Shown: positions 40,363 through 50,698, counted from the first letter of the stretch. The stretch is DNA of 64,000 nt from Chloroflexota bacterium (GCA_018662365.1 JABJGH010000065.1:24154-88153), one strand, 5' to 3'. The notes: a model not told the origin generated them from the sequence alone. Translations and numbers: made by a program.

Positions 40363-43170
40363 TTATTTTATTTTATTTAATTCTTCACCAAATACATTTA
40401 GGGCTTCATAATAAGGGAGGATGCTGGGAATATAATGTCTTTCATTTGCCGCATGAGGACCCAATCCGCTTTGACCCCATACAATTCCTTGTCCATTTGG
40501 CGCAAATCGAGCACTTGTCCCAGCCAATTTTCTCCCGATCTTTGGCTCTTTATTGGATATCATTTTTATTCCGGCCAATAAAGCTTCTAAATAGGGGTTA
40601 TCTGGATCGCAGGCAACCCCATTTTCAAAGTTTTGTGCTTCAAAATTCAAGCCCGCGTTTTCACAATACTTCTCCACATCCTGTCTGAAGGCGTACAAAT
40701 CGTCCTGTGGTATCGACCTAATTTCCATACCCATCTTCCCAACTTCCGCAGTAATATTGTAAATACCAGGGGTTCCCACCTCTATAAAAGGGAATCGAAG
40801 TTGAGAATGCCAGCCATCCTCACTTTCAAGTTTTAGATAATTTTCGCTAATTTTTTTAATATCACCTTGCGCTTTAACCAAACACTCCCCAACACCCACC
40901 TGGGCTCCTGCAACTCCGCTATGGCCTTTTTCCCCATGGGCAACGATCTGAGCTCTTGCCAAACCTCTATTTTGAATATCCACCGTTCCCCAAATATTCT
41001 CTCCACTAATTTCCGTTCGCTCCCCAGCAATAAATAATTTTGGTTCGTACCCGCTTTCCGCCTTCAAGATATCAAGCACAAAAGAGGAACCATATTTATC
41101 CATTTCCCCATTTTCTTCGTTTCCAATGAGAAGCAAACACACAGGCGGAGGGGGTCCCCCTACTTTTAGGATATCTTTCATCCAAACCATATAGGTCGCC
41201 ACAACTGTTTTCATATCCCCCGTCCCACGCCCTACAAAATAATCACCTTCAATCCTCGGAATAAATTGAGTATCATCTGGTTCAGGTTCAACGACATCAA
41301 AATGACCAGATAACATTACGGGTGCAACCACCTCGGGTGTAAATCCAGCAAGGATAGCCGGGTATTTTTCATCCTCAAAAACTCGAACATGTACCCCAAC
41401 ACCTTCAAGATATTCCTTGATTAACAAATAAGCCTTTCGTACTTCAGATAATCGCTCTGTTGGGCTGGCGGTCACTGAAGGAATTTCAACCAAACTTTTA
41501 GAAAGTTGGAGGATTTCAATCGTTTTTTGAGGAAGGTTTTCATTTTCTAAAGTAAATGCTGACTTTTCGGCACTTTCTATTTGATTGATCTCAACCATTA
41601 AACCAATTTTCTCAATTTCACTTTCTGCAAGATTGGAAATAGTAGGGATTATTTGATCCATATCATTTTGAATGGATTTTTTCCTATTTTCCACAAGATT
41701 TTTGAGCAGTTCTAATGGAACCTCATCCTCATCCCCCATCGCTGCCTTAAGCTCTGTCCGAATCTGATCAGCAGTATTAGGTGCACCCTTCGCCATTTCG
41801 ACCAAAGGTTGTAAATCCCCCCATAACCCTAATGCTTCGGCCAAAGGTTTCACCTCATTGATCGACCAAGATAGAAATTCTCGCATTTGGATCGGTTTTC
41901 CTGTGATCGGGTTTTCAATTTTAGACCGTAATCCATCTTTTGCTGCAGAAATTTCATTTCGCCTAACTCGCTCAATATCTTCGTTATCATATCTAAATCC
42001 CCTACAAAAGGTCTTGTCAGCATACATTCTCAATAGCAACAAATGCTTCAAGGTCAAATTTGCCAATTCCAACGACATTGAACTCCCACCGTCATCTGTA
42101 CGAATTTCTACTCTGGACATCGGTATTTTTATTCGAGTAAGAATGTTTTCCATCTCAACACGGGCTGCAACCTCATCAATAGGATGCTCTTCACTTCCGA
42201 TTGCATAGAGACCACGGGCATATAATGCTTCCAATTGATCATTCGTAATCTCGATCTGCCGCTCAACAGATTCTGCAAAAGAGCGGGCTCTGACAGGGCT
42301 CCAGTTGTTGTTCCCGAACCGTACGCCTCGTCTCACCAGATCAAATGAAGTATCCACATAATCCTGATGGCTACGATATAAGTTTGGAAGATCCATCGTA
42401 TCGGGGTTTGGAAAGGTCAAATTCCTTATCGAATCATATTCGGTTAATATCACAACCGGTTTTCCATCTCTTTCTTGTGCTTGCATCGGAGTTGAAGCCC
42501 CAGCCGCAATAAACATCGCAGAAAAAGCCCGCATCAATCGGGTCGCAGTGATATAGACCTGATTGAAATACTCATCTCTTCCCCCGTTATTTCTTTGATG
42601 TTGGGGAAGGTGCAAAAAATCCCAGTCGATCAATGGCTCCGGCAAAGATAAATTTACATGGTTCCCCGTGGTTGCCATCGAAACCCCATATAGATCTATA
42701 CATCGTTCAAGATATCTACGTTTGGCAAGCCCCATACTAATTGGGATCGACTCATGATCTACTTCGGTTAGATATAACAAATTACCATGCCAAGCGTGCA
42801 GGGGTTGGTTAAATTCCTCGCTAATCTTATCTAACGATTTTAAGAAAATCGATTCGATAAATCTTGCCTCATAAACTGCCCCTTTTGGGCTGTAATAGGG
42901 CCTCCCCATCATTTCAATCATCCAATGGAATATTTCTAGCGTGCTTAATTCTCGAATACGAGGATCCATATGCTTATCACGCAAATATTCAACAAAAGAT
43001 TTTCGCGTTGAACCTGCCCCTACCGTCAATAAGGGTTTCATCCCCTGATCTAAAAGGTTCCATTCTAGCTCGAAACCGCATATACCCTTTTCAGGCATCT
43101 CAGTTAATGCGGTTTCTAAAGCTAGTTGGTATTTGTCTACAAACTTTGTGAGCTCAAAATCCGATACCAT
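40363..43170 (-). CDS. Fusion: glutamate-cysteine ligase-like (GCS) domain + M20 family metallopeptidase
   Basis: N-half: GFELEWNLL, TGNHVNLSL, AAGASTPMQAQ, SRVEIRTDDGGSSMSLELANL; C-half: MLSGHFDVVEPE, YFVGRGTGDMKTVVA, LLIGNEENGE, GPHAANERHYIPS. Confidence 0.85.
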   Translation of the reverse strand: MVSDFELTKFVDKYQLALETALTEMPEKGICGFELEWNLLDQGMKPLLTVGAGSTRKSFVEYLRDKHMDPRIRELSTLEIFHWMIEMMGRPYYSPKGAVYEARFIESIFLKSLDKISEEFNQPLHAWHGNLLYLTEVDHESIPISMGLAKRRYLERCIDLYGVSMATTGNHVNLSLPEPLIDWDFLHLPQHQRNNGGRDEYFNQVYITATRLMRAFSAMFIAAGASTPMQAQERDGKPVVILTEYDSIRNLTFPNPDTMDLPNLYRSHQDYVDTSFDLVRRGVRFGNNNWSPVRARSFAESVERQIEITNDQLEALYARGLYAIGSEEHPIDEVAARVEMENILTRIKIPMSRVEIRTDDGGSSMSLELANLTLKHLLLLRMYADKTFCRGFRYDNEDIERVRRNEISAAKDGLRSKIENPITGKPIQMREFLSWSINEVKPLAEALGLWGDLQPLVEMAKGAPNTADQIRTELKAAMGDEDEVPLELLKNLVENRKKSIQNDMDQIIPTISNLAESEIEKIGLMVEINQIESAEKSAFTLENENLPQKTIEILQLSKSLVEIPSVTASPTERLSEVRKAYLLIKEYLEGVGVHVRVFEDEKYPAILAGFTPEVVAPVMLSGHFDVVEPEPDDTQFIPRIEGDYFVGRGTGDMKTVVATYMVWMKDILKVGGPPPPVCLLLIGNEENGEMDKYGSSFVLDILKAESGYEPKLFIAGERTEISGENIWGTVDIQNRGLARAQIVAHGEKGHSGVAGAQVGVGECLVKAQGDIKKISENYLKLESEDGWHSQLRFPFIEVGTPGIYNITAEVGKMGMEIRSIPQDDLYAFRQDVEKYCENAGLNFEAQNFENGVACDPDNPYLEALLAGIKMISNKEPKIGRKLAGTSARFAPNGQGIVWGQSGLGPHAANERHYIPSILPYYEALNVFGEELNKIK

Positions 43171-43182
43171 AAAACCATCACC

Positions 43183-44499
43183 TTATTTTTCTAAAGCTTT
43201 TAGCCCTTCAATAAGTCTCTTAGCCGCACCTATAGTCCGTTCGGCTGGGGTCGCATAAGAATATCTGATCCAATCCCCGCCAAAGGAGGAGAAAAAGGAA
43301 CCAGGTACCACTGCAAGCCCATGGGCTTCAGCTAGGTACTGCCCCATTTCTTCGGTGTCTGCCCACCCCTTTGCATTTACCCACTGACCGACGTTAATAA
43401 AGGCATAATAGCCTTTCCCAATGATATACTCAAAACCATTTTCGTCAAGAAAACTTTTCAATACATTCCTGCTCGCATTGGTGGGCTCCACAATATTTCG
43501 ACAAGCCTTTGCATAACCCATTTCATATGCAGCTTGAGCAACCGACAAAGAAAAATAAGGCGGGATCACATTATGCGAGGCTCGGGCAACAATAAATTTG
43601 GTCACTTCTTCAGAAGCGATCAAATGCGCTGAACGAATATTGGAAGCCCCTAAACTTTTGGTCAATCCATCCATCACCATGATGCGTTGTCTTTCTTCTG
43701 GTGCAAACATTCCCAAAAATTTATTTAAATCCATTGGCGCTTCATCAGTCACGTAATGGTAGATCCAATCAAACAGAACAAAGGCAACGCCATTTTCTAA
43801 AGCAAATCGTCCCAATTCTGCCTGTTCTTCCATCGAGATCGTCCGGCCCGTAGGATTATCTGGGCAGGTAATCACCAATCCAGCAATTTTTCGCCCTGAT
43901 TTTGCCGCCATATCGACGCAAGCCTTAATTCCCTCTGTCGTATATTTCCAACCTTCCTCAGGTCTACCGGGGGCCAACATTACATTTGCGCCAATGCCAT
44001 AGGGACCCCAGTTATAGGAGATCCAAGGAACTCTAGAGACGACAATAAAATCTCCCACCTGACCCGTGCCAAGGTTCAACATTGCCTGGTAAGCTTTTAC
44101 TAAAGCATCGCGCCCCCCCACCGTGCCGGTAACATTTGCAGGACCAAACCCCAAGGATGAGTCTATTTGCCAATAATTTTCTACGACAACTTCACGGAAT
44201 TTGGGGGTGCCAAAAGGCATATCATAGCCTGTACCATGCTCGAATTGAAGTTCAGCCGCCCTTTGCAAAATTTCAGGTGCCACGCCAGGCAAACTTGCCC
44301 CACCATCTCCCTGGGAGGCATCAAATATCGCTTCTCCTGGGTAATTGTCTTGGTATACCTTAAGTGACTTTTTGATCAAGAACATTCTTGATGGCGGAAT
44401 AGTAGCCAAAGAATTCAAATGATCACTGACCGGCACTAAATTGCCCTCGGGCACTACATAGGCGGGGGTTTCGGGTGATAAATCTGTTTTGCTACTCAT
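43183..44499 (-). CDS. PLP-dependent class I/II aminotransferase
   Basis: TCPDNPTGRTISMEEQ; FDWIYHYVT; DGLTKSLGASNIRSAHLI (PLP Lys); start trimmed from track 44520. Confidence 0.92.
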   Translation of the reverse strand: MSSKTDLSPETPAYVVPEGNLVPVSDHLNSLATIPPSRMFLIKKSLKVYQDNYPGEAIFDASQGDGGASLPGVAPEILQRAAELQFEHGTGYDMPFGTPKFREVVVENYWQIDSSLGFGPANVTGTVGGRDALVKAYQAMLNLGTGQVGDFIVVSRVPWISYNWGPYGIGANVMLAPGRPEEGWKYTTEGIKACVDMAAKSGRKIAGLVITCPDNPTGRTISMEEQAELGRFALENGVAFVLFDWIYHYVTDEAPMDLNKFLGMFAPEERQRIMVMDGLTKSLGASNIRSAHLIASEEVTKFIVARASHNVIPPYFSLSVAQAAYEMGYAKACRNIVEPTNASRNVLKSFLDENGFEYIIGKGYYAFINVGQWVNAKGWADTEEMGQYLAEAHGLAVVPGSFFSSFGGDWIRYSYATPAERTIGAAKRLIEGLKALEK

Positions 44500-44589
44500 T
44501 TTTCTCCTCTTTAGAATCATTCATAATTTGAGAATCTTTTTGAAAAAGGTACTCTCAATTAATTAGGTGATTCCATCCTAGTATAAAGA

Positions 44590-44612
44590 AAACGCCCCAA
44601 ACGGGGGCGTTT
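44590..44612 (-). terminator. Terminator downstream of mazG
   Basis: AAACGCCCC-caaac-GGGGCGTTT stem; minus strand tail TTTTCTTT. Confidence 0.8.
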
Positions 44613-44733
44613 ATTGAATTTCACATTTAAAGTACGGATAAAAGCATTGACTTCGACTTAACATATTCGGAAAAATATACCACCACCCTAGCCTCTCGTC
44701 AAGGTTGTTCAGTCTTTCACAATAAAAATAATT

Positions 44734-46194
44734 TCATTCCCCTTTCTTACTCTCTTCCCAAATCGCATCCATTTCTTCCAAACTTAGATCGGAAAGTTCT
44801 TTCCCCTGCCCCTTCGCTGTAGCCTCAATTACTGCAAACCTTTTTTTGAATTTCAGATTTGTTTCTCTTAAGGCTGTCTCTGGGTCAACATCTATCCAAC
44901 GTGCAAGATTTGCAACTGCAAATATCAGATCTCCGATCTCCTCGGCTTTTTCTTCAGGGTTTTCTGCATCCTCAAATTCTTTGATCTCTTCCATTATCTT
45001 GTCAAAGACACCATCGATTTCCGGCCAATCAAACCCCACCCTGGCCGCTCTTTTCTGATACTTATCCGCAACTGCCAGCGCAGGCATATCTGTCGGCACA
45101 CCATCTAATATCCCCTTTTCCTCATCCCCATTGTCTGATCGTTCTTCAGCTTTGATCTTCTCCCAGTTCTTTAATACCACGTCGGGTTCCAAAGATTCTA
45201 CATCCTTAAACACATGTGGATGCCGCCTCACTAATTTATTATGAATGCCCTTGATAATACTTGACATATTAAATTCACCATACTCGGAAGCGATTTGGGC
45301 ATGTAAGACAATTTGAAGTAAAAGATCCCCAAATTCCTCTTCCATTTCCTTGGGGGCGTCATGATCTATGGCATTGAGTACCTCATAGGCTTCTTCTAAG
45401 AGGTTTGTACGCAGGCTTTGATGAGTTTGTTCTCTATCCCACGGACAACCCTCTGGAGAGCGCAAATGAGCGATCAGTTCCTGAAAGTCTTCAAAGGAGG
45501 TATTATCTCCCAATGGAGGGATAAATAACGAACTCAATAATCCAATATACTCACTTTGATCAATTTCATATAACTTCAATTCTTCCAATTGGGCATCATT
45601 CGTTCCAGCCCCATGCACAAATCGAACAGGATGTTCATCAGGATATAAAGCCATCAGAGTTATTTTTAATTCTGAAGCAATCTCTTTGGAATGGACCTGG
45701 GCAATTAGGGCTGGCACACTTGGGGGAAAAGAGGGATGATGGGCCATCACCATCTCATGGGCATCCACCATAGTGAGCTGTGGCAGCGGGTCAACCCCCA
45801 AGCTTGCTAAAACAGGTGCCAAAAAACTAATTCCTTCAACAATTCTTGTCTGAATCCCCTGTTCTTTTGCCTGCCGAAAGATCTCAGGGCCGGTGGTCTC
45901 TGCAATAAATGGATGACCTGGAACAGCATAAACAACCCCCTCTGGTCGTTTCCCCAATTCAATAATCTCTTTAATTATTTCCGCATAGACATCTTCAAAT
46001 TTTTCTTTTTCTTCATAGACCAAATCGAAAGAATACACCTTTAGGTCTTTTGGAAAACCTGCTATTGTGGGATGCTGACTTGTCCGTACATAAACCTCAT
46101 CAACAGTCTCGAGGATCTGCCATGCTTCCCTTGTGAGGTGTTTTGGATCTCCAGGGCCTAATCCCAACAATATGATCCCGTTTTTTTCTTCCAT
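44734..46194 (-). CDS. mazG: Tetrapyrrole methylase-domain + MazG nucleoside triphosphate pyrophosphohydrolase fusion
   Basis: N-terminal LLGLGPGDPKHLTREAWQIL; C-terminal LRSPEGCPWDREQTHQSLRTNLLEEAYEVLNAID. Confidence 0.93.
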   Translation of the reverse strand: MEEKNGIILLGLGPGDPKHLTREAWQILETVDEVYVRTSQHPTIAGFPKDLKVYSFDLVYEEKEKFEDVYAEIIKEIIELGKRPEGVVYAVPGHPFIAETTGPEIFRQAKEQGIQTRIVEGISFLAPVLASLGVDPLPQLTMVDAHEMVMAHHPSFPPSVPALIAQVHSKEIASELKITLMALYPDEHPVRFVHGAGTNDAQLEELKLYEIDQSEYIGLLSSLFIPPLGDNTSFEDFQELIAHLRSPEGCPWDREQTHQSLRTNLLEEAYEVLNAIDHDAPKEMEEEFGDLLLQIVLHAQIASEYGEFNMSSIIKGIHNKLVRRHPHVFKDVESLEPDVVLKNWEKIKAEERSDNGDEEKGILDGVPTDMPALAVADKYQKRAARVGFDWPEIDGVFDKIMEEIKEFEDAENPEEKAEEIGDLIFAVANLARWIDVDPETALRETNLKFKKRFAVIEATAKGQGKELSDLSLEEMDAIWEESKKGE

Positions 46195-46196
46195 AC

Positions 46197-46868
46197 TTAC
46201 TCCAATGATCTTTCCAGTCCGGCTACAGCTAAATGCTCGCTTTGATTAATAAATTTCATCGCCCACGGGCCATACATCTCATCTGATTTTTGGTAATTAA
46301 AGCTCGATAGCGCAGTAAATTCAGGAAACACACTGCATCGGCGAAATGGTCCTACGTTAAAGATGATATCAACAAAGGCGTTCTTAACCCAACCATGCCC
46401 AACCACCAAGACAGTTTGATCCTCATGTTTAGCGATCAACTCGGATAAGAATTTCCCCACACGGATAACTAAATGGGCATAGCTTTCCATATCAGGCACT
46501 GCTCTGTCAAACGGAAGATAAGGAGTCTTATGGAAATCATTGTCTTGGTAAACGGTTAACTTTTCATCGGGAATCGGTTGATGATCCCAATAGGCTGTAC
46601 TTCCTTCCCGAATGAGGTCCGATAATTTCAGGGGCAAATTATAAGCTTCCGACACAAAACCAGCCGTCTCTTTTGTTCTCACCATACTACTGGCATAAAT
46701 TGCATCTAAAGATATTTCTTCTTTCTTCATCCAGGTTGCCAATGCATTTGCTTGGTTCCTTCCTCTTTCTGTCAAAGGTCCATTCATTTCGGCCGGATTA
46801 TCATAATCAGGCCATTTTTCATTTGCTATGCTCTCGCCATGTCTCGCAATATATAAACGCATAATCAA
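46197..46868 (-). CDS. Histidine phosphatase family protein
   Basis: YIARHGESIANE; TERGRNQANAL; VLVVGHGWV. Confidence 0.92.
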   Translation of the reverse strand: MIMRLYIARHGESIANEKWPDYDNPAEMNGPLTERGRNQANALATWMKKEEISLDAIYASSMVRTKETAGFVSEAYNLPLKLSDLIREGSTAYWDHQPIPDEKLTVYQDNDFHKTPYLPFDRAVPDMESYAHLVIRVGKFLSELIAKHEDQTVLVVGHGWVKNAFVDIIFNVGPFRRCSVFPEFTALSSFNYQKSDEMYGPWAMKFINQSEHLAVAGLERSLE

Positions 46869-46884
46869 TCCTTTCTAATAAAAA

Positions 46885-46912
46885 ACCGCGGAGAAAACTT
46901 TTTCTCCGCGGT
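46885..46912 (-). terminator. Terminator at end of the ribosomal protein super-cluster
   Basis: ACCGCGGAGAAA-AACTT-like loop-TTTCTCCGCGGT; minus strand continues TTTTTATTAG. Confidence 0.88.
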
Positions 46913-46940
46913 CTGTTGTTGTACAATAAAACTTTGCTAC

Positions 46941-47333
46941 TTAACGTTTTGTATATGTTGGGGCTTTTCGGGCTTTCTTGAGACCAGGTTTTTTACGTTC
47001 CTTCACACGAGGATCTCGCGTAATATGGCCACCTTTTCGCATTGCCCGATCAACATCCGGGGTCATTTTAATTAAAGCACGAGCAATTCCCAAACGAACT
47101 GCACCAACCTGTCCTGTAGTACCGCCGCCTTTTACCAACACGCTGATATCAACAGCATTTTTTGCGCCGCCATCTTCCAGGGGAGAGTTAATAATATCAA
47201 GGTCACCGAAGCGGGGGAAATAATCTGCCACCTCTTTACCATTGACTACAAATGCGCCTTTCCCTTTAGTGAGACGAACGCGAGCTGTAGCTTGTTTTCT
47301 TCTTCCAATACCTTCAAAATATCGTTCAGCCAT
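46941..47333 (-). CDS. rpsI: 30S ribosomal protein S9
   Basis: GRRKQATARVRL ... RDPRVKERKKPGLKKARKAPTYTKR. Confidence 0.97.
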   Translation of the reverse strand: MAERYFEGIGRRKQATARVRLTKGKGAFVVNGKEVADYFPRFGDLDIINSPLEDGGAKNAVDISVLVKGGGTTGQVGAVRLGIARALIKMTPDVDRAMRKGGHITRDPRVKERKKPGLKKARKAPTYTKR

Positions 47334-47345
47334 AATTCAAACTCC

Positions 47346-47774
47346 TTAAGGAAGCGGCTTAGGATTCTGGGCCCCATGAGGATGATCGGGTCCCGCATAA
47401 ATTTTACAATTTTTCAGCAATCCACGACCAAAGCTATTTTTGGGCAACATTCCCCAAATAGCACTTCTAAGAACACGGTCAGGAGCTTTCTTCAAAAGAT
47501 CACGAAGATTGATTTCTTTCAACCCACCAGGATATCCGGTGTGGCGATAGTACATCTTGTCATCCATTTTCTTACCAGTAACTTCAATTCGCTCACAATT
47601 CACGATAACAACATAATCACCATTATCAACACCAGGTGTAAAATCTGGTTTATGTTTACCGATCAATATATGTGCAATTTGTGTAGCAAACCGACCCAAA
47701 TTTTGTCCGTTGGCATCTGCCACGAACCATTCTTTGGAAAGTTCACTAGGTTTTGGATAATATGTTTTTTCCAC
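47346..47774 (-). CDS. rplM: 50S ribosomal protein L13
   Basis: VDADGQNLGR-like VADANGQNLGRFAT; MLPKNSFGRGLLKNCKIYAGPDHPHGAQ. Confidence 0.97.
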   Translation of the reverse strand: MEKTYYPKPSELSKEWFVADANGQNLGRFATQIAHILIGKHKPDFTPGVDNGDYVVIVNCERIEVTGKKMDDKMYYRHTGYPGGLKEINLRDLLKKAPDRVLRSAIWGMLPKNSFGRGLLKNCKIYAGPDHPHGAQNPKPLP

Positions 47775-47815
47775 AACAACCTCTCTAAATTAATTGGATT
47801 TTACCAATCAGTTGT

Positions 47816-48553
47816 TTACTTGTAAGTCACCTTCGTGAGAAAGAGACCATTTGGCGGGGCCAAGCCCTGGATCATCCCAGGAATTTCTCCTCGCAAATAC
47901 TTACCGATTATTCCCTGCTCGTGCTTCCCCAAGCCTATCTCCACCGAAATGCTCACCATTCGGCGAACCATATGATAAAGAAAAGCATTCGCACTCACTT
48001 TGAAACTCAATCCTTTGTCCTGCTCCACCCACTCGGCTGAAATTACATTCCGAATAGTCACACCGTCCTCTTTAGGAGGTGTCCCAAATGGGGCGAAATC
48101 ATGTTCACCAACCATTTGTTCTGCAGCACTCTGCATCAAGTTTACTTCTGGTTTTGGCCAAATTCGCCAGGCAAATCGTTCCTCTATAGGGTTGCGATGT
48201 GCTTGAAAAATAATATCATAACGGTAACTTCGAACCAGAGCATCATAACGGGGGTGGAAATCAGCCCTAACTTCGGTCACCTGCCTCACAGCAAGATCTA
48301 ACGGCAAAACTGCATTTAATGCATTTTGAAGATCATCGGAGCTATGCCCCCAATCGTGATCAAAAACGATCACCTGACCAGATGCATGCACACCCGCATC
48401 AGTTCTTCCTGCAGCGTAGACAGAGCTTCCTTTCCAACCGATCTTTCCAAGGGCTTCTTCGAAACTTCCTTGAACAGTACGGACATCGAGTTGTCTCTGC
48501 AATCCGCTGAATGCAGTGCCATCATAAGCTAGAATAATTTGGTAACGTGCCAT
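47816..48553 (-). CDS. truA: tRNA pseudouridine synthase A
   Basis: YDGTAFSGLQRQ; AGRTDAGVHASGQV; FLYHMVRRMV. Confidence 0.96.
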   Translation of the reverse strand: MARYQIILAYDGTAFSGLQRQLDVRTVQGSFEEALGKIGWKGSSVYAAGRTDAGVHASGQVIVFDHDWGHSSDDLQNALNAVLPLDLAVRQVTEVRADFHPRYDALVRSYRYDIIFQAHRNPIEERFAWRIWPKPEVNLMQSAAEQMVGEHDFAPFGTPPKEDGVTIRNVISAEWVEQDKGLSFKVSANAFLYHMVRRMVSISVEIGLGKHEQGIIGKYLRGEIPGMIQGLAPPNGLFLTKVTYK

Positions 48554-48593
48554 TTCCAGTCCGGATTTCCCGGAAAGGATTTCTCATACTGGT

Positions 48594-48977
48594 TTATTCA
48601 ACCAGTTCGAGAACAACCATCTCCGAGCTATCACCTAAACGTCGACCAAGTTTCATCATACGTGTATATCCACCGGGTCGGTCAGTATAACGAGGAGCAA
48701 TTTCATCAAATAATTTCTGTACAGATTTTGGATCTGCCAGGCGGGCTGCAGCTAATCGACGAGCATGAACCATTTTTGAAGGTTCTTCTGCTTCGGCTGC
48801 ATTTCCACGCTTGGCCAATGTTATCAATTTCTCTGCTTGACCTCTAATTGCCTGTGCTTTGGCTCGTGTGGTCTTAATGCGTTCGTATTCGAACAATTGC
48901 TTTACCAATGTTCGGCGAAGTGCATTTCGAGCACCCATATGTCGGCTTAATCTTTTTCCTGCTATTTTATGTCGCAT
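48594..48977 (-). CDS. rplQ: 50S ribosomal protein L17
   Basis: MRHKIAGKRLSRHMGARNALRRTLVKQLFEYERIKTTRAKAQAIR. Confidence 0.97.
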   Translation of the reverse strand: MRHKIAGKRLSRHMGARNALRRTLVKQLFEYERIKTTRAKAQAIRGQAEKLITLAKRGNAAEAEEPSKMVHARRLAAARLADPKSVQKLFDEIAPRYTDRPGGYTRMMKLGRRLGDSSEMVVLELVE

Positions 48978-48982
48978 TTGCT

Positions 48983-49966
48983 TTACTCCGCTTCCGTTTC
49001 AGCGGTTTCTTCTTCATCGCTTTTCAGGTAGCCCTTATCGGACATTTTATCGACCAATTCATCCATACTTTTGTCACCAAAATTACGAATAGACATGATC
49101 GCGTCTTCACCCTTTTCAAGTAGTTCCAACACTTCACCAACAGTGACAATGCCAGCACGCTTTAGCGAATTGAATACCCGAACGGAAAGATCAAGATTTT
49201 CAATTGGTGTTTCATAAATTTCACTTGTCAAGCGGGCTTCCATATCGACTTCTACAGGAACAGGTGTGAGTGATATTTCCGTAACACCAGCAATATGTCG
49301 TAAATGTTCAATAAGAATTCCAGCCGCTGTACTCATAGATTCTTCCGGGGCAACTGTGCCATCCGTCCAAATTTCCATTTCCAAGCGATCATAGTTAGTG
49401 CTTTGCCCAACACGAGCATATCCTACATCCCAGTTTACTTGTTTCACTGGGGTAAATATCGCATCCACAGGTAACTCACCAATTGGCAATCGACCACTTC
49501 GGTCATTTGCTGGGGAATATCCTCGGCCACGTTCCACACTCATTTCAATCTCGAGCTTGGTTTTACTGCTGTCAGATGTGAACAAATAAAGGTCAGGATT
49601 GACGATCTCTACTTCAGGAGGTGCAATAATATCTGCAGCAGTTACCACACCCTCACCGCGAACTTCCATATGTAAACGAGCGGAGTCCACATCAAAGATC
49701 TTCATACGCAATTGCTTTAGCTGAAGCATGATCTGGATGACATCCTCACGAATACCAGGAATATCACTATATTCATGTTGCACATCGGTAATCCGAATCG
49801 AGGTAATTGCCGTACCTTCCAATGAGGCAAGCAACACTCTGCGCAGGGCATTTCCAAGTGTGTTTCCATATCCACGTTCTAGTGGGCCGATCAAATATTT
49901 TCCGTAATTTCGAGACTCAGCTTCACGCTCAATTCTCGGAGTTACCATATTACTTAGTACTATCAT
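48983..49966 (-). CDS. rpoA: DNA-directed RNA polymerase subunit alpha
   Basis: ESRNYGKYLIGPLERGYGNTLGNALRRVLLASLEGTAI; C-terminal IENLDLSVRVFNSLKRAGI. Confidence 0.97.
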   Translation of the reverse strand: MIVLSNMVTPRIEREAESRNYGKYLIGPLERGYGNTLGNALRRVLLASLEGTAITSIRITDVQHEYSDIPGIREDVIQIMLQLKQLRMKIFDVDSARLHMEVRGEGVVTAADIIAPPEVEIVNPDLYLFTSDSSKTKLEIEMSVERGRGYSPANDRSGRLPIGELPVDAIFTPVKQVNWDVGYARVGQSTNYDRLEMEIWTDGTVAPEESMSTAAGILIEHLRHIAGVTEISLTPVPVEVDMEARLTSEIYETPIENLDLSVRVFNSLKRAGIVTVGEVLELLEKGEDAIMSIRNFGDKSMDELVDKMSDKGYLKSDEEETAETEAE

Positions 49967-50014
49967 TGGCTAATCCTTCCCCTGTTAACCCTCGTAAGGG
50001 TCACAAGAAAATCA

Positions 50015-50653
50015 CTAACGTGAATAAAACTCAACAATTAATTGCTCGTTGAGATTAGCGTCTATCTCAGAACGTTCTGGCAATCTGGTGATTTCACCAT
50101 TAAACTTCTTCACATCACGGCTAATCCATTCTGGAATGGTCCGTTCTTCTGCTACGGCTACCAAATCTTTGAACAATGTCTTTGATTTTGAGCCTTCTCG
50201 AATTTCGATCTTGTCACCCTCTTTGATCTGCATTGAAGGCACATCCGTTCGGTGACCATTTACAACGAAATGTCCATGGGTAACCATTTGTCGTGCTTGA
50301 GCACGGCTGCTGGCAAAACCCATTCGATAAATTACGTTATCCAACCGTGATTCTAGAATTTGAAGCAATGTAAGACCTGTCAAACCTCGGTTCTTTATTG
50401 CTTGTTTGTAATATCGGCGGAATTGGCGTTCTAACACACCATAAACTCGTCGAGCTTTTTGTTTTGCACGCAGCTGAGCGCCAAAATCGGAGGTCTGATT
50501 TCGACCCCATTGGGTACTACGCCCATGTTGACCAGGGGGGTATGCCCTTCTTTCCATTGCACATTTCTGTGTGTAACAGCGCTCACCTTTAAGGAATAAC
50601 TTTTCCCCTTCTCGGCGGCACAGTTTACATACAGGTCCAGTATATCTTGCCAT
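50015..50653 (-). CDS. rpsD: 30S ribosomal protein S4
   Basis: MARYTGPVCKLCRREGEKLFLKGERC; S4 domain RLDNVIYRMGFASSRAQARQMVTHGHFVVNG. Confidence 0.97.
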   Translation of the reverse strand: MARYTGPVCKLCRREGEKLFLKGERCYTQKCAMERRAYPPGQHGRSTQWGRNQTSDFGAQLRAKQKARRVYGVLERQFRRYYKQAIKNRGLTGLTLLQILESRLDNVIYRMGFASSRAQARQMVTHGHFVVNGHRTDVPSMQIKEGDKIEIREGSKSKTLFKDLVAVAEERTIPEWISRDVKKFNGEITRLPERSEIDANLNEQLIVEFYSR

Positions 50654-50698
50654 AAGTTTGGATCCTCACTTCTTCCTGTGTTTAATAAATAACTTTAA

